NCBI GenBank assembly: GCA_001953115.1
Contig: LSSL01002905.1
Location: forward strand, 1 to 22,083
Origin: Smittium mucronatum
Taxonomy: Eukaryota > Kickxellomycota > Harpellomycetes > Harpellales > Legeriomycetaceae
Length of the DNA stretch: 22,083 bases
Direction of reading: 5' to 3'
Shown here piece by piece: positions 1 through 13,300 of this stretch (positions are counted from its first letter, which is position 1; each line of letters begins with the position of its first letter). Below the pieces are notes generated by a model. The model saw only the letters and a list, made by a program, of their open reading frames with translations. It made no database searches and had not been told where the DNA came from. A program made the position numbers and the translations under genes.

Positions 1-432
1 AAACACCTATTAATTTTATAGGTTAGTTAAATGTGCGGAAAACGTGAAGCTGGTGCAATAAAAAGATTTATTGTGTGATTTTTTTTATAATCATTATTTT
101 TCCCACTATAATTATAATACATTTTATAATCGATACACATGCCAAGGTGTTCGATCTTTAACCAATGGTTCACATGAAAGTAAAATGAGAGTAAAAAGAT
201 CGAATAATGGAAGACACTATAGGAATATTTACTAATTTAAAACTCAGATTTATTTTTTTATAGAAACAATACTTTTCCTGATTAGGAACTCTGTGAATTT
301 TTATTTATAAATTTTTCACTCTTTAAAATGATTAGCTGTAATTTTATAAAATATAACATAATATAGGCGTTTTTAAAGCCAAAATTAAATTACAATCAGT
401 GCTTCCCATTCATTCTTATGAAATAATATATT
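1..432. other. AT-rich spacer, no gene seen
   Basis: This stretch is AT-rich with frequent stops in all frames and no recognisable protein or RNA motif. It leads into the minisatellite that starts at 433. Confidence 0.6.
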
Positions 433-580
433 ATTGGAATGAGAAAATGGGTCTATTGGAATGAAAAAATGGGTCCATTGGAATGGAAAAAAGGGTCTAT
501 TGGAATGGAAAAAAGGGTCTATTGGAATGGAAAAAAGGGTCTATTGGAATGGAAAATAGGGTCTATTGGAATGGAAAACC
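433..580 (+). repeat. 22-bp minisatellite, about 6.7 copies
   Basis: Tandem units begin at 433, 455, 477, 499, 521, 543 and 565, the last one partial. The core reads roughly ATTGGAATGGAAAAAAGGGT followed by CT. The first two units differ most from the rest and the middle three are identical, so the array seems to have expanded from the centre. The unit is not a multiple of three and happens to lack stops. A 63-codon open frame therefore runs through it while cycling through three peptide versions of the same DNA, which argues that the array is non-coding. Confidence 0.92.
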
Positions 581-3500
581 CTGTAAAAAATAATATATCT
601 ATAATTATAAAATCTAAAAAAAATATTTAATTATCACCATATATGTGCTAATTCAGTTTCAGATTTTTATATTTGCGTTTTAAAAATTAATATTTTGGAT
701 AAATCAAAGTGAGAATTACTTCGTGTATCAAAGGACAAAATGTTAAAAAAATTATAGCTTAAAAAATAGAATTGGATCATAATTAATAGCCTATTAATTT
801 TCAAGAGAGAATCCCATTAATAAAATTCAGTCTACTACCCTCTATTTTAATAATTATTTATTTGAAAATTACAGGAGATTCCTATATTTATCAAAATTTC
901 TCATTTTTCTTGTCTATGCTTGTGTTTCTGTTCTTTTAATAAATTGAAGCAATGAATAAAAGCAAAAATATTATATTCAATAAATTAAACCGCTTTTTGG
1001 TTTAAAGAATAGTCCTTCAGGCAAAAATCAAATGTATAAGAAAATTAAAAAAAGAGATAAGTTTTATGAAATTAAATTACTTTCTCATAAAAAAAAATCT
1101 GTATTAAAATTTTGATTCTATGATTTTTAGAGTAAGTTGTAAATTTCAAATCATCAAATATTATTGACAGGTATCCATTAAAAGAATTAATTTTATGTAT
1201 AATTTAATAGAGTTAAAGGAAATAAAATTAAATTTTGGTAAAAAAATATTTAATGGAAAGGGTTATAGCTTTTGAAAATTTTAGAATTTTCCAAAGGCTA
1301 AATTATAAGTATAATGATTTTTTGGGGAGATGATCCTTATTGAAAGAATGACATTAATCAATTTATGTTGTTTCAGGACATTAAAACTAATACTCTCATT
1401 CCATTATTATTCCATTTTTATTTATACTTAATTTAGTCACAAAACAGTCATTAAGTATAATTATTAAATTTTTTTTCAATTAAATTAAAATTTCACATTA
1501 AAAATTTGTTTAAAATTTTTTTTTCTTACGTGGAAATTTAAATGGAGAGTAACCCTTTTAAATTAAATATTCAAGGACAATCTAGAAGAAATAACAAGCA
1601 AAAAATCCTATTCGATCACATATTTCAAATTTTATTTTTTTATTAATATATATATTTTTAAAATTTATTATCTTATCAAAAGTCCTATCTTTTTAAATTA
1701 GTATAAAAATAAGCTTAGTGCAATGATAATAAATATTTTTCAAGTACCAATATTTTCTTTTATTATTTAAAAATATTAAAAAAATTTTAACCGGATTTTA
1801 TTTTGAAATTAGCTTTAATATTGATTTTTATCAAAAAGTATTGATTCTCATATAACTTAAATGGGATTCTGTCATATTAAATTATCTAAAAAATAAAGAA
1901 TAATTTGTCATAAAAAAAAATGAAATTCGGGAGTTGTAAATGGTAAAAAATTTTACAACTGCAATTATTTTATTAATATATTTTGATATTTATTCTTTCT
2001 TTACGTTTGAGAAATATAAAAAGCTTAAATTATCCTTTTACCAAAAATATTATACTAGTATAAAATACGAAACCTTCTTTTTATAATTTTTTTTTTCAAA
2101 TAATAAATATTTATTAAGTAATAAAAAACTATATTATCGCAAAATTGATTTTAGTTTTGTTTGTTACTAGTTTTCATAATTTTAAATAACAGCTAAATTT
2201 TTTTAAAAATATCCTCAAAGTGATTGATTTTTTTTTCAGATTAAAATTAATTTGGTGTGTTATTCAAGATATTTATTTATAAAACAATTTAATTTTACCC
2301 GATATTTAGATATTTTTTGTGAAATGAATATTTTTTTAAAAATTTTTCACTTTTCTAAAATTTAAAAATCATAATAATTCCTTAAAACTAACTTTAATAT
2401 ATAATAGCCGATTTAAGTTAAATACTTTTAAAATGAGATAAAATAGTCAATTTACAGGTTTATTTTTAAAAATTACAAATTAGCAGTTCATTTTTGGCTA
2501 TAATTTGTAGCCATTAAGGTTATGGAAAGTAAAAATTTAATAATTGATATAAGATTTTATATCTACAAGTAGGTAAAATTTCAATTTATAAAATTCAATA
2601 AATTATGTTTAGTTTTATAAAATAGGTCAAAAATATTTTATTTTCGCTCATAATTAAGTCTTTCTTTTTATAAGTAAAACTACCTTGCATTGGTTTCCTA
2701 AAGAAAAGAATATAGTGATTTTTTCTGGAGTTAATAACTAGTGCTACAAAAATTCAACATAAAATTTTTTTATGTAATTATTTTCAAAATATTTAAATTA
2801 TAAACCAAAGAAGTGATATCGGATCAATTATTATTCATATCATATATAAATTGAATTTAGAAATCCCTTTATGAAAATATTTTTAATTTTATCTTTCTTT
2901 GCTATAATTTTGAAAATTTAACAATTTTTGTATAATATTTTTTGGAATCTAATTACATCTTTTCTGATGTAATTTCAAAATAAATAGTGACAACTTAAAA
3001 AAGATTTAAAATAAGTAAATTCGATTTAATACCAGTCTATCCAATTAATAAAAAAAAATTGAAAATGAATACGAAATAAATTTAAAAATTGCTAAAAAAA
3101 AGACTTATATTCGAAAAAAGCGAATCTTAATTTTATAAATTGAAAATTCTGTAAGATATTAAATAAAAAATCTTTCCACATTATGTATATAGAGTAAAAA
3201 TAATTTAATCCCTGGAATTTTTAAATTTAAGAAATCCAGATTCACTTTTTTTAAATTTGAATGAACTTTTTTTGCAATTTTTTGTAATATTTCTTGTAAA
3301 ATTTATCATTTTTTTTAAATTGAATGGGCTAATACTAATTCCAATTCACTTATTTTAAGTTAATTTCACGTATTTTTCTTTCATCTTTTCAAAAAAAAAA
3401 ACTTTTTTTTAATTTTTTCAATCTTTTTTTTTTTAGTTAGCGTTAGAATGTGACTATCATTACAATTATCCCATAAAATAATCAATGATTATAAAAAAAT

Positions 3501-3724
3501 ACTTCTACATAATTTTTTTACAAAGATATTGATGGTATGCTTGTATAAATTTAAAAAAAATATTTAGATTTTAGATTATAAATATTATATTTTCCTTGAA
3601 AATTAATTTTATCCACATAAAATACAGTTTTTAAATAAAATTGGCATAATTGAAGAAAGTATATTTAATTTTAAATTCATCATATAAATTGAATTATTTA
3701 ATATTCATTGATTAAATAATATAA
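581..3724. other. AT-rich intergenic DNA, no gene seen
   Basis: About 3.1 kb of AT-rich DNA with many A and T homopolymers. No open frame with protein-like composition and no tRNA box pair were seen on either strand. Small ORFs here have the low-complexity K/N/I/F composition expected of random AT-rich sequence. Confidence 0.6.
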
Positions 3725-3735
3725 CCCCCCCCCCC
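3725..3735 (+). repeat. C11 homopolymer tract
   Basis: Eleven consecutive C residues interrupt DNA that is otherwise almost all A and T. A similar C10 tract with a trailing TCCC lies at 17773-17786. Both are followed within a few bases by ACTTTC. Confidence 0.85.
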
Positions 3736-6700
3736 ACTTTCCAATAATGAAATTCCATCTAAAAAAATGTATTTAAAACCCATTTTTAGGCTAAATTCTG
3801 AAATAATGCATATTTTTTAGAAAAAAATAGTTTTAATTTGGAAAAATAACCGTCACTATAAAATCAAAGTAAGACTTTTATAAGAAAAAATAGAAGTTTA
3901 TTTGTCGAATTGATAATTATTAAAATAAAATTCAAATTTACCAAACAATTTTAAATTAAATTAAATTAAAATGATAAATAGTAAAACTTGAATTAGTAAT
4001 AATATCAATTTGATTGTCAAGGGTTAATTTATAGAGATTTTTATTTTTTTAAAAACGTTAATAGAGGCAAGATTAATTAAGGAAAAGAGTGAATAAATAA
4101 TGAACTAAGATCAAGGGGTTAAGGTTATGAAAAACCTAGTCTTTTCTCATAGACTAAGCTCTGAGTTTATATATAGTTTTTATAGATGAAGGAGTATAAT
4201 ATAACAGTAGTAATTCGATAACTAGATGTAAGTTTTTTAATTCAAATTGGCTCATTACTATGAAAATAAACCAAAACACCATTGACTAAAAATACCATTT
4301 CGTTGAGTTATCTTGCATAAGAGATGATTCTCCTAGTGATGTTTATTAAACCCCAAAAAAACTCATTTATATATTTTTCATAAGATTCCTAGATGTGGTT
4401 TTCTGGATAAACCTGGTCTCTCGCTCTACCTGATATCATTCCTGATTTATATAAAATTATCGATAGCTTTTTTACATCTCTGATTTTATCACAGACTGTG
4501 CGTTTTCCTATGGATTCACATAGGGAAATGCGGGTTTATATAAAAAGAATCTGCCATAGGATATTTCAAACAACAATGTTAATTTTGAAATGGAATATAT
4601 CTTTGTCAGAAATTTTGGCAATGTTTAATTGGGATATTAAACAGATTATTACTTTTTCTATTAATCTTATTAACCATTAGTTAAATCACACAGAATTATA
4701 AACATTTCTTTTGGTAATAAATTCTGTTTTTCCACAATCATAATAAAATATTTATTTTCGGTCTTTTTGTTTTAAGCAGTTTTTTATTGCCAAATTTATC
4801 TTTTTCATTCTATCTCGATTTCTTACTATAAATAAATTATAACCACTTGAATATATGAAAATAAAAAAATTCTCTTTTAAATATAAATTCAGAAGCTATG
4901 CGACATAATCCCTTTTTTTACTATACATTCCACCGATTGACAATTTTTGTTTCATATTTGCTACTTATATTTTAAAGCTCTATTATTACGGTTTTTACTC
5001 GCTAACTTGGGGCGGAATAATATATTATAACCCATGTATAAAAGTTTTGAAAACTCTCTAAAAATATATAATTTATTCTAACCTATTGTAATAGTACGAA
5101 GTAAATGTATTTTTTGATTAGCGCTTTTGCTCTAAATTTGTTTCCCCATCTAACATTTGGATATATTTGCTTTTATTTTAACAATTTATATGACGTCTAT
5201 AATGATAATTGATGGGGAATTAATAATTTAATATAGCCAAAATTATTTATAAAAGAACCAGATATTACTGATATATATATTGGAGGGGAGGGGAGCTATA
5301 TGTAAACCTAGTTTTTAGTGAAGATTTAATGTTATTTTTTTGTTGATATATATTTTTATGAAAAAATTTAGGGAGAATTTTTAAGATTATATAAATTTTC
5401 TTTTAAATACTTATAAATTTTTTATAAATATATCTATATTTGATGTATATATTACAAAATTTAAATTAAATTAATATCTCATAGCACTTCATCAATATCA
5501 AACTAAAAATATTGGAAAGAAAAATTTAAAAAACAATTTTTTATTATGGTTAACATTTTTTTAATTATTTTTTACGTATTTAGAATATTTCTTTATAAAA
5601 TATGTTAGTATTTTTATTTGCTCAAAAAACATAATTTTCGTTTATAAAAAACTTATAATTTTGTTTCTTATATTATAATATTTTAAAATAGATGGAAAAC
5701 CTTTCAAAATACAATATTTCCGCTACGATTGAATTATAATTTGATTCAAGTTTTTAAGAGTTTCACCTTAAATATCCTAATATTATATGAGATTGATAAA
5801 AAAAGTATTTGGTGACATTTAAAGGACCATTTCGCGTCAAAACATGTTTTTTCCAAAATTAATTACTTCTCATTTAAAGTTTATTTTATTTGAAATTTTT
5901 TGGTTGTTTTATAATTTATTTTCATTTATCTTTTAGTATTAACCTCCTAGATGAATTTATTTTATTTTTTCTTAAATTATTCTAATTTAATTTTTAACTA
6001 GGTGCTGTTTTTCCTAATGAAATCCATCTTTTTCAAATTATATTTACTTTTTTGGATTTGAATTTTAATTGGAAATGGGTTAGATTCCAATTATTATACA
6101 GGAACTGAGTTAATATATTTAAAGCCGGACAAATATTATGCCTATAATTTATGAAGAACTATGAGAGAATTTTTTTTAAGATAGAAACATATTGAAATTT
6201 TTCCTTACATAAAAATAAAAAAAAATACATTAATTAATAAAAGAAAATCTTTATAAAATTATGATATTTATTATTATTAGTTGGATTCTAAGCAACATAC
6301 TTGTATTTATATGTTTTTAGTCATAAAAAAGTTCCTTAAAGTTATCAATTAAAGAGATTATGTGATTTTCACTATTACAATTCCAAAATATATTTGTCAA
6401 TTTGATCTAATAAAATAAATTTCCATTCAAATTTATTAGAAAAAGTCTTATATTTTTGTAGTCAATTCTTGATTAAAGTTGAAAAATTTCTAAGTCTATT
6501 CAAAGTTACAAATAAATTAAATTATATGATTAGTTTATTTAAAGAAAATTATAACAATATCAAGAATGATTTTGAAGGAAAGCTAAAAATATTTTGTCTA
6601 TTTTTTGTTCTCAAGAAAAAAAAAGGCTTAGCAAGTATTAAAAATTCTAGATTTAGCTCTTTCGTCGCTAGTGGGCCATTTCGTGCCGTTTTTTTGGCCA

Positions 6701-8055
6701 ATATATATTTTTGCTTGTTTTACAATTAAAAAATTAACATTCTATCAATTAAATTGTATGAATTGGCAAATTCACTTTTATAAATTATGCGAATCAGAGT
6801 AATTAACATATATGGATGCAGAAGAGTTAAATTAACCACAAACTTAATCAAGTCCTTTAAAGACATATATGCTAAAAAATGGCAAAAAATATAAACAATC
6901 AAATAAAACCAATTTTCTAAAAAAAATTATGAAGCTTTTTAATTGGCTATATTTATGTTATAAGTATAATTGAGAAAACGAAATTATTTTGATGAAAAAG
7001 ATTTATAATGAAATGTTTGGATTTTTTTGAACAGCTATGACTTTAAATTTAAGTTTGTTTTTTCATCATAAAGAATTTATATCGAAATCATTCTTTTTTC
7101 TCAAACACCATAATTTCACACAAATATACCATCCTATAATGATATTTAAATTTAGAGTCAAAATGAATTAGACATTTTAATTCGGGGAATTATTAACAGA
7201 TGAATTTAAATTAATCACGTTTTCAAAATTCAACTTAAGTTCTATTTTACTTGTAAAGACTTATTTCTTTTAATAAAATTAGTTTTATATCAACCCAATA
7301 TGATAATCCTTTTAAATTTTCCTTCTTCATGGGCAAATGTGATGCACTAGTCTCTTTTTTCTAACAACAGAAAATCAAAATACTAGTTTCACTATTATCA
7401 TATTGTAATTTCAATATATTATTTCAAGAGAATATCTTACAAAAAAAGCCCGGATATCAAATAATTAATCGTTATTTTCCCAAATTTTCAGTAAAAGTCG
7501 AATTAAATAAAGATCCTCATCTTCCCGTTTAAATTCTAATATTTCGATAAAAGATACCAATGCTGAAAAATGCCCGTTCATTTTTTTAAATTTGTTTTAT
7601 AGTGAAAAATTATTCATATTGATACAACGACTGGATTCAATCATTAAAAAACAATATAATACAGTAAGTGTATCTATTTTTGTAAAAATGCGTTTTAATA
7701 AAAAATCTTTAATTGAAAAATCGTCGATTTTTCAAATAAACCCAACTTTTTCAGTATAACCAACTTTCATTAAATGATTCAACTTTCTCAAGTGCCCCCA
7801 TTACATATAAATATATCCAATTTCTAAAAAAATCGTCAACAATTTTAAAAAGTCTTAAATTTATTAGATTGTTTGTATTTATAACCAATTTTTTAATCTT
7901 TATCTCAAACAAAGGCCTTAATTACTTTTGTAGCTTAATTAATCAAAACTAATAAATGGAAATATAATTTATGGTAGAAAAACCATCCTAAAATGAAAAA
8001 AAAAGAAAAAAATCACCATAATAATCATTTATGGTTTTACTAAAGCTAGTCATTA
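3736..8055. other. AT-rich intergenic DNA, no gene seen
   Basis: About 4.3 kb without a credible gene. ORFs of 60 to 86 codons near 4498-4680 and 6469-6729 begin at TTG or other non-ATG codons and have no recognisable domain. Around 4503-4530 there is a short hairpin, TTTCCTATG facing CATAGGGAAA with one bulged base. A G-rich patch, GGAGGGGAGGGGAG, lies at 5282-5295. Neither can be given a function. Confidence 0.55.
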
Positions 8056-8225
8056 AACTGATTCAAAACTATGAAAAATGATAAAAAAACATGTAAATTG
8101 ATACAAAACTTATCATTAGATACAGGATTAAGCATTTAGAGCAATTTCAGCTAGACAAAATTATGTAGATCAACACAAAAAGTTTAAATTTTTTTTATTG
8201 GTCAAATTTTAATTAGAAAACCTCT
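8056..8225 (+). repeat. Left arm of a ~170-bp imperfect inverted repeat
   Basis: Read on the + strand, this segment matches the reverse complement of 9270-9446 over most of its length. Exact blocks include AAGCATTTAGAG, AATTTCAGCTAGACAAAAT and GTAAATTGATACAAAA. It contains spaced copies of GATACAAAAC-like words about 20 bp apart. The arms enclose about 1 kb with no ORF, so this is either a fold-back or MITE-like element that has decayed, or two dispersed copies of one repeat inserted head to head. Confidence 0.8.
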
Positions 8226-9269
8226 ATTCGATAAATGGTTATATTAGTTAGCAAATAGCTAGCTGATATTTAGGAAGCATCCCACAACCATAGTTCCAGT
8301 CTTTATATAAGTTTATTCCCTGATTTTTCTATGCAAGCTATCATATCCAAAATTATATTAGCTTATTTAATTCATCTTAAGCGAGATGGAAGAATCTAAT
8401 CTCATCGAGATAATTATGGAGTTGAATAGAAATTTATTCTGCATTTATTTCCCTAAAAGTATAAAAAAAAGTGGTAATATTCGAGATATACGTTTATAAC
8501 TTTATAGTTGTTTAAAGATAAATTTATCTCGCACTCAAGTATTCATTGATAATTTGATCATTTAAAAAAGCTAATGGGATTTTTATTCTAATAAAATTTT
8601 GATAAGTCGATTGTTTACATATTAAAATGCACATCTTTGCTGTTAAAAATGAAAAATATGAATTAGCAATATCTTTATAACATCCTTTTTAAAATAAGGA
8701 ATTTCTTAATAAAATTTTATTTTAATTAATAAAATACTATAAAGTACAGTTTATTTATGTTTTGAAAGAATTCAACGAAAGATTTACTATTAGATAAGTA
8801 ATCCAGAATGAAGCCGAATATGGAATTACTAATGAAATGTTATTTATTTACATTGTTTTGCTTCAAAGATGGATGGCAAAAAGTACAAAGTTGAGCTCTC
8901 TATTCTTATTAACCTTGGTAATACCTAACAAAAAACATAATTTTTCTTTTTAGCTATTTGTTTTTAAACTAAATTCTACTACCAAACACAAGAAAGTTAG
9001 CAACTTCTAAACAAAATAATTGGAATTAATTACAATATATCTAATTAGAATTTAGATACGATTACTTTAGCAATCCAAGCACATAGCTTAAACTATTTTT
9101 AAATACAATAGACAGACATAACAAAAGGTTATGCCAACACAGCTCAATAATGTTTAATTGGAAATTCAAACCCATTTGGATGTGTCATTTATACCAGAAT
9201 ATTTCTTTTTATACTTTAAGTTAAGATCTTAATAAACTCAATGTACCATAATTAGATAGCCTATTGAAT
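8226..9269. other. Spacer between inverted-repeat arms, no gene seen
   Basis: About 1 kb of AT-rich DNA enclosed by the inverted repeat. No transposase-like or other protein motif could be read in any frame. Confidence 0.55.
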
Positions 9270-9446
9270 GGAAGTTTTTTAATAAAAATATGGTCAATAG
9301 AAAAGAATTCAAAATTTATTGTATTGATTTACATAATTTTGTCTAGCTGAAATTTCTCTAAATGCTTAATTTTGTATCTAATCATAAATTTTGTATCAAT
9401 TTACACAATTTTGTAACATTTTTCATAGTTTTGTATCAGTTTACAT
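9270..9446 (-). repeat. Right arm of the ~170-bp imperfect inverted repeat
   Basis: This is the reverse-complement partner of 8056-8225, diverged by substitutions and small indels. On the + strand it shows four to five TTTTGTATC or TTTTGTAAC words spaced about 19 to 20 bp apart between about 9370 and 9446. The element thus has a short internal tandem periodicity. No protein is encoded. Confidence 0.8.
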
Positions 9447-9742
9447 TTGTGCGGTTTTATAAATATTGCTGCATGAAAAAACAATAAATAATGTATGGGG
9501 GTTTCCCAACTGTTTTTATAATCAGGCAAAATATTTTCAATCTTATTCGTTATTTTCCATAAATTAAATTGATTATTAAATTCTTATTTATAGAATTCAA
9601 TTCGATAAATGGCCTGCAATAATAAAAAAGATGCAGGTTTTAAAGCTGGTTTATGCAGAAAAGAGCTTTCTGTGAATCCATTGGGTGGGTAATTATCAAA
9701 ATTTCGCATAAATAAGCGATATTATGAGTTCCAAATTATTAT
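9447..9742. other. Spacer between two repeats, no gene seen
   Basis: About 300 bp of AT-rich DNA between the inverted-repeat arm and the first direct-repeat copy. No open frame of note was seen. The word TTCGATAAATGG near 9601 also occurs near 8227 just beyond the left arm, so the repeat family may extend further than the arms given. Confidence 0.5.
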
Positions 9743-9980
9743 TTATATAAGAGATTATTCGGTAAACAAGACGCTTGCTTAAACGCTTTCATTGGCATTT
9801 TTTATTTGATATATTTTATTGGTTCAATATATCGACAAATTGATCAAAATTAGAACTAAATCCACTTTTATTGGTCGATTGCCAAGATCAGATAGTTTTT
9901 ATATTTGATTGCTATTTCCTAAAAAGAAAATTAAAAATAGACATGAATAAAGTGTCCTTTATCAAAGCATCTTCTATATG
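9743..9980 (+). repeat. Direct repeat copy A, upstream of the Xrn1-like gene
   Basis: This copy aligns by eye with 15123-15355 in the same orientation. Shared blocks include GATTATTCGGT, AACAAGAC, TTTCATTGGCA, TTTATTGGTTCAATAT, TTTATTGGTC, AAAAATAGAC and TTTATCAAAG. The copies are diverged (I estimate about three quarters identity) with a few small indels. Three ATTGG words (reverse CCAAT boxes) at 9791, 9818 and 9870 are retained with nearly the same spacing in the other copy, which suggests an upstream regulatory module. It ends about 400 bp before the proposed start codon. Confidence 0.8.
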
Positions 9981-10331
9981 ATATAAAATCAATAAAGATC
10001 TATGATCTAAGTGAAAGAAAAATCCAGGGGTTCATTGAATCTGGTTGCGTTTTATAAGGTTATATTTAAAGATATAAAAAGAGGGTGAAATCTAAACTAT
10101 AGGAAGAAATTCTATATATAGATTTCAATTCTAAAATAAAGATATTTTAGTTAGTTTGGATATCATCTAATAAAATACTGTAAAGAGAAAATTCTTGATA
10201 ATACTGAAATTTTTCATTGAAAATTTAAATGATTAGATCTAGTATACTTAAATAACGAGAGATCTATAAAACCAAAGATAATACTTTTTTATTGACGTTT
10301 CTATTGGCAAAATTTGTTTTAGAATAAGGAA

Positions 10332-10343
10332 TATATATAAAAA
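10332..10343 (+). promoter_or_regulatory. TATA-like element before the Xrn1-like gene
   Basis: The sequence TATATATAAAAA lies about 44 bp upstream of the ATG at 10387. In DNA this AT-rich the match alone is weak evidence. Position, and the A at -3 and G at +4 around that ATG, are the reasons for listing it. Confidence 0.3.
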
Positions 10344-10386
10344 CATAAAACAAAGGCATAATTAGTTCTTTATAACTCACAAAAAC

Positions 10387-13300
10387 ATGGAATGGTCATT
10401 ATTCGATGAGCTCTTAAAGTATTTTTTTTAAAAATTAAAGTTTTATTTTAGATATTTAAAATAGTTTTTACAATTAAATGATTTCAAATACTTTTTAGGA
10501 AAAAATATCAACTTTGTAAATGTATAATAGATAATTTCAATAGCAGCGAATATGGTAAATATAAAAATATATTGCTCCTTTATCAACTTGAAATAAAAAA
10601 TCCCTTTAATTTTTTTAAAAAAATAGACAATCTTTATATAGATATGACTAGTATCATTCATTATGAAGTTTTCAGAGTGGAAAGGCAGGTTGATATATCT
10701 GTATATAGTAACGAATTGATATTACTAATACTAAGACATATAGAAAGAGTTTTTAAAAAAATCAAACCTCGAAAACTTCTTATGATATCTATTGATAGAG
10801 AGGTATCATTGTGTAATGAAGGATATGTGGCGTCTAATAACAGGAATGATGTAAATGAAACTGAAGTTAATAAAGAAAACCAAATATTTTTATCAAAATT
10901 ATTTCCCGTATATAATTATGGGTATTCCGAAAAATTAATAAGTGCACCGAGCTTGGAGTTTTTAAAGAAATTGGATAGCTCTATAGAATACTATATAAAT
11001 AGGAAAATATCAGATGATTTAAATTGGAGGAAGATTAAAGTTGTTTTTTCAGGATATAATGTAGGTTAAAATGATTATTTTATTTTGGTGTTACTGATTA
11101 CATGAACTTAATTATTAGGAGTTAGGGAGAAGCTCAACCAAAATTGTAGATTACATTAATTCGTCAAAATTACAAGGATTTTACAGTCATTTAGAAAGAA
11201 ATATTATCTACGGAGAAGATCCAAATTTAACATTGTATGCATTGGCGACCCATGAAATAAATTTTTTTATAGCTAGAGTGAGACTACTGGATTCTGTGTC
11301 TAGCTATACTGGAAGTGTTAGATCATCATCTTATGACGGTGAAGTAGAACTATCTTCAATAAATATCAATATACTCAGAGAGTATATAATATATGAATTC
11401 GATGGTCTGAAAAAAATAGAATATGGAAAAAATGATCCTGGATTTGATGTTGAAAGGATTATAGATGATTATTTACTGATTATGACCATTGCAAACCACA
11501 TCTCCATTTTTAAAGGGATAATAGAAGATAAATGTTTATGTTCACACAATCAAATCATTGAAATATATATAAAAACTAGAGTCTACTTTGGGGGATACAT
11601 TAGTGATCACAGTAAAATAAATTTGATTAGGATGTTGTTTTTTATTGAAAATTTGGGGATTTTTGGGTGTGCAAATACAAAAATAAGTTTGAATGATGAA
11701 GACGATTCCAATTCTTATGGAATAAACCGCCAAGAAGAATACTATAATGAGATAAACATGAAGAATGATTCAGATACAAAAAAAGAGAGACTCGCGCTAA
11801 AGATTTTAGCGTCTAGCTACATTGGAATTGGATTCAAGAGATCTAGTCATGAAAAAGTTTGCTTAATAAAAAGATCAAAAAATCAAAATATACGATGGCT
11901 GTTTATCTTGGCAAATTATTTGGGAATTTCGATTATCAAAAAAGACGAAGAACTTGGGAGATATAGCTATTATATATCTGACCTCAATTATGCTGAAAAA
12001 AATAATGCTTTTCCAAAGAAAATAAAACAAGATATTTCTGGTGGTATTAAAACTAAAAAATTAAATTATCCTTTTAAACCCGAAAATTTCCAAATTCTAA
12101 AAGCATATATCCCCCTTAATTGCAGTATTTATAAATGTATTCTATGCAAAATAATATGTTGCATTGAAAACGAATCAATCGCTTCTAATGGGTTTTACGA
12201 AACTTTGAAATTTTCAAAAAACAATGAAGGTGATATTTTTGGAAACTTTTCACGGATTTCAGATAAAGAGGATATAGGTATCAAAAATTGTGAAAGATTA
12301 TATTCAAAGATCTGCAATGATCACAGGAGAATTGGAGCTACTCTTTTGCGATTTATTCATACTGTAATGGAAACATATTCTAGTTATTATTTAGGGAGTA
12401 TAGTTAAACTCAGAAAAATAAAACCAAGAAATTCTTCAGAGATTAAGGATTATGAATATACTTTTATAATTTCAGGGATAGAAAAATATTCTATTTACAG
12501 ACAGAGTAATAATCTATTCAATTATAAGCATGACTTTGATTACAAATCATTCCATCTAAATGAGGATTCAAAGGATAAGAAATATGAATGTGATTTGACT
12601 GAATTTGATCCTAGTGGGGATATTTTTTATGATAAAAAGCAACAAAATTCCAAGAAAAATTGTTCCTCAGAAAAATCAGAGTTAGAAAATGAATTTTTCA
12701 GAACACCCACTTATAAATTAGAAATGATAAATTCATATTTGATATTTTCTTATGATAAAGCTCTTACACCAATTTTGATTAAAAATATTCACCATGATAT
12801 ATACAACTATCCTGATTGGCAGGCGAAATGCGGTATAAGGATAGAAAAAAAGAATTTAACTGTATCGGAGCAGAAGATGAGGGAGTTTTACCACATCACC
12901 TATTATAATGAAAACCAGTCTTTTGATAAATATAGAGCCCTTCCTAGAATATTTACACTGAAGTCTATCAATGCTAAACCACTAAATCGAAACGAAAGCT
13001 GTTCAGAAGGAATTATAACAGCTGAAGTCGGACCATTTTTACTCAAAGTGGAAAATTTTCTTGAAAATAAATCAGAGTATGAATTTCTTAAAAAAAATGA
13101 GCACTTTTTCAATCAAGATTATGTGTACACCAATTACCCGCATTTAAAAATATCTAGAGTTGTAGGAATATCAAATGAGAATGGAGTGCTGATAAACTAT
13201 GATGGAAAAGTAGAATTTTTCAGCTTCATCTCACCAAACTCTGTATCAAAATGGAAGCAATTATCTGAAAGAATAAAAAAAATTAATTTTAATGTACGTG

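Noticed and set aside
439..630. 63-codon open frame across the minisatellite
   Set aside because: Its peptide is the same 22-bp DNA unit read in three frames in turn, so it is a by-product of a tandem repeat.
4498..4680. 60-codon open frame on the + strand
   Set aside because: It starts at a non-ATG codon, has no recognisable domain and no supporting context.
6469..6729. 86-codon open frame on the + strand
   Set aside because: Non-ATG start and low-complexity composition expected in AT-rich DNA. No domain seen.
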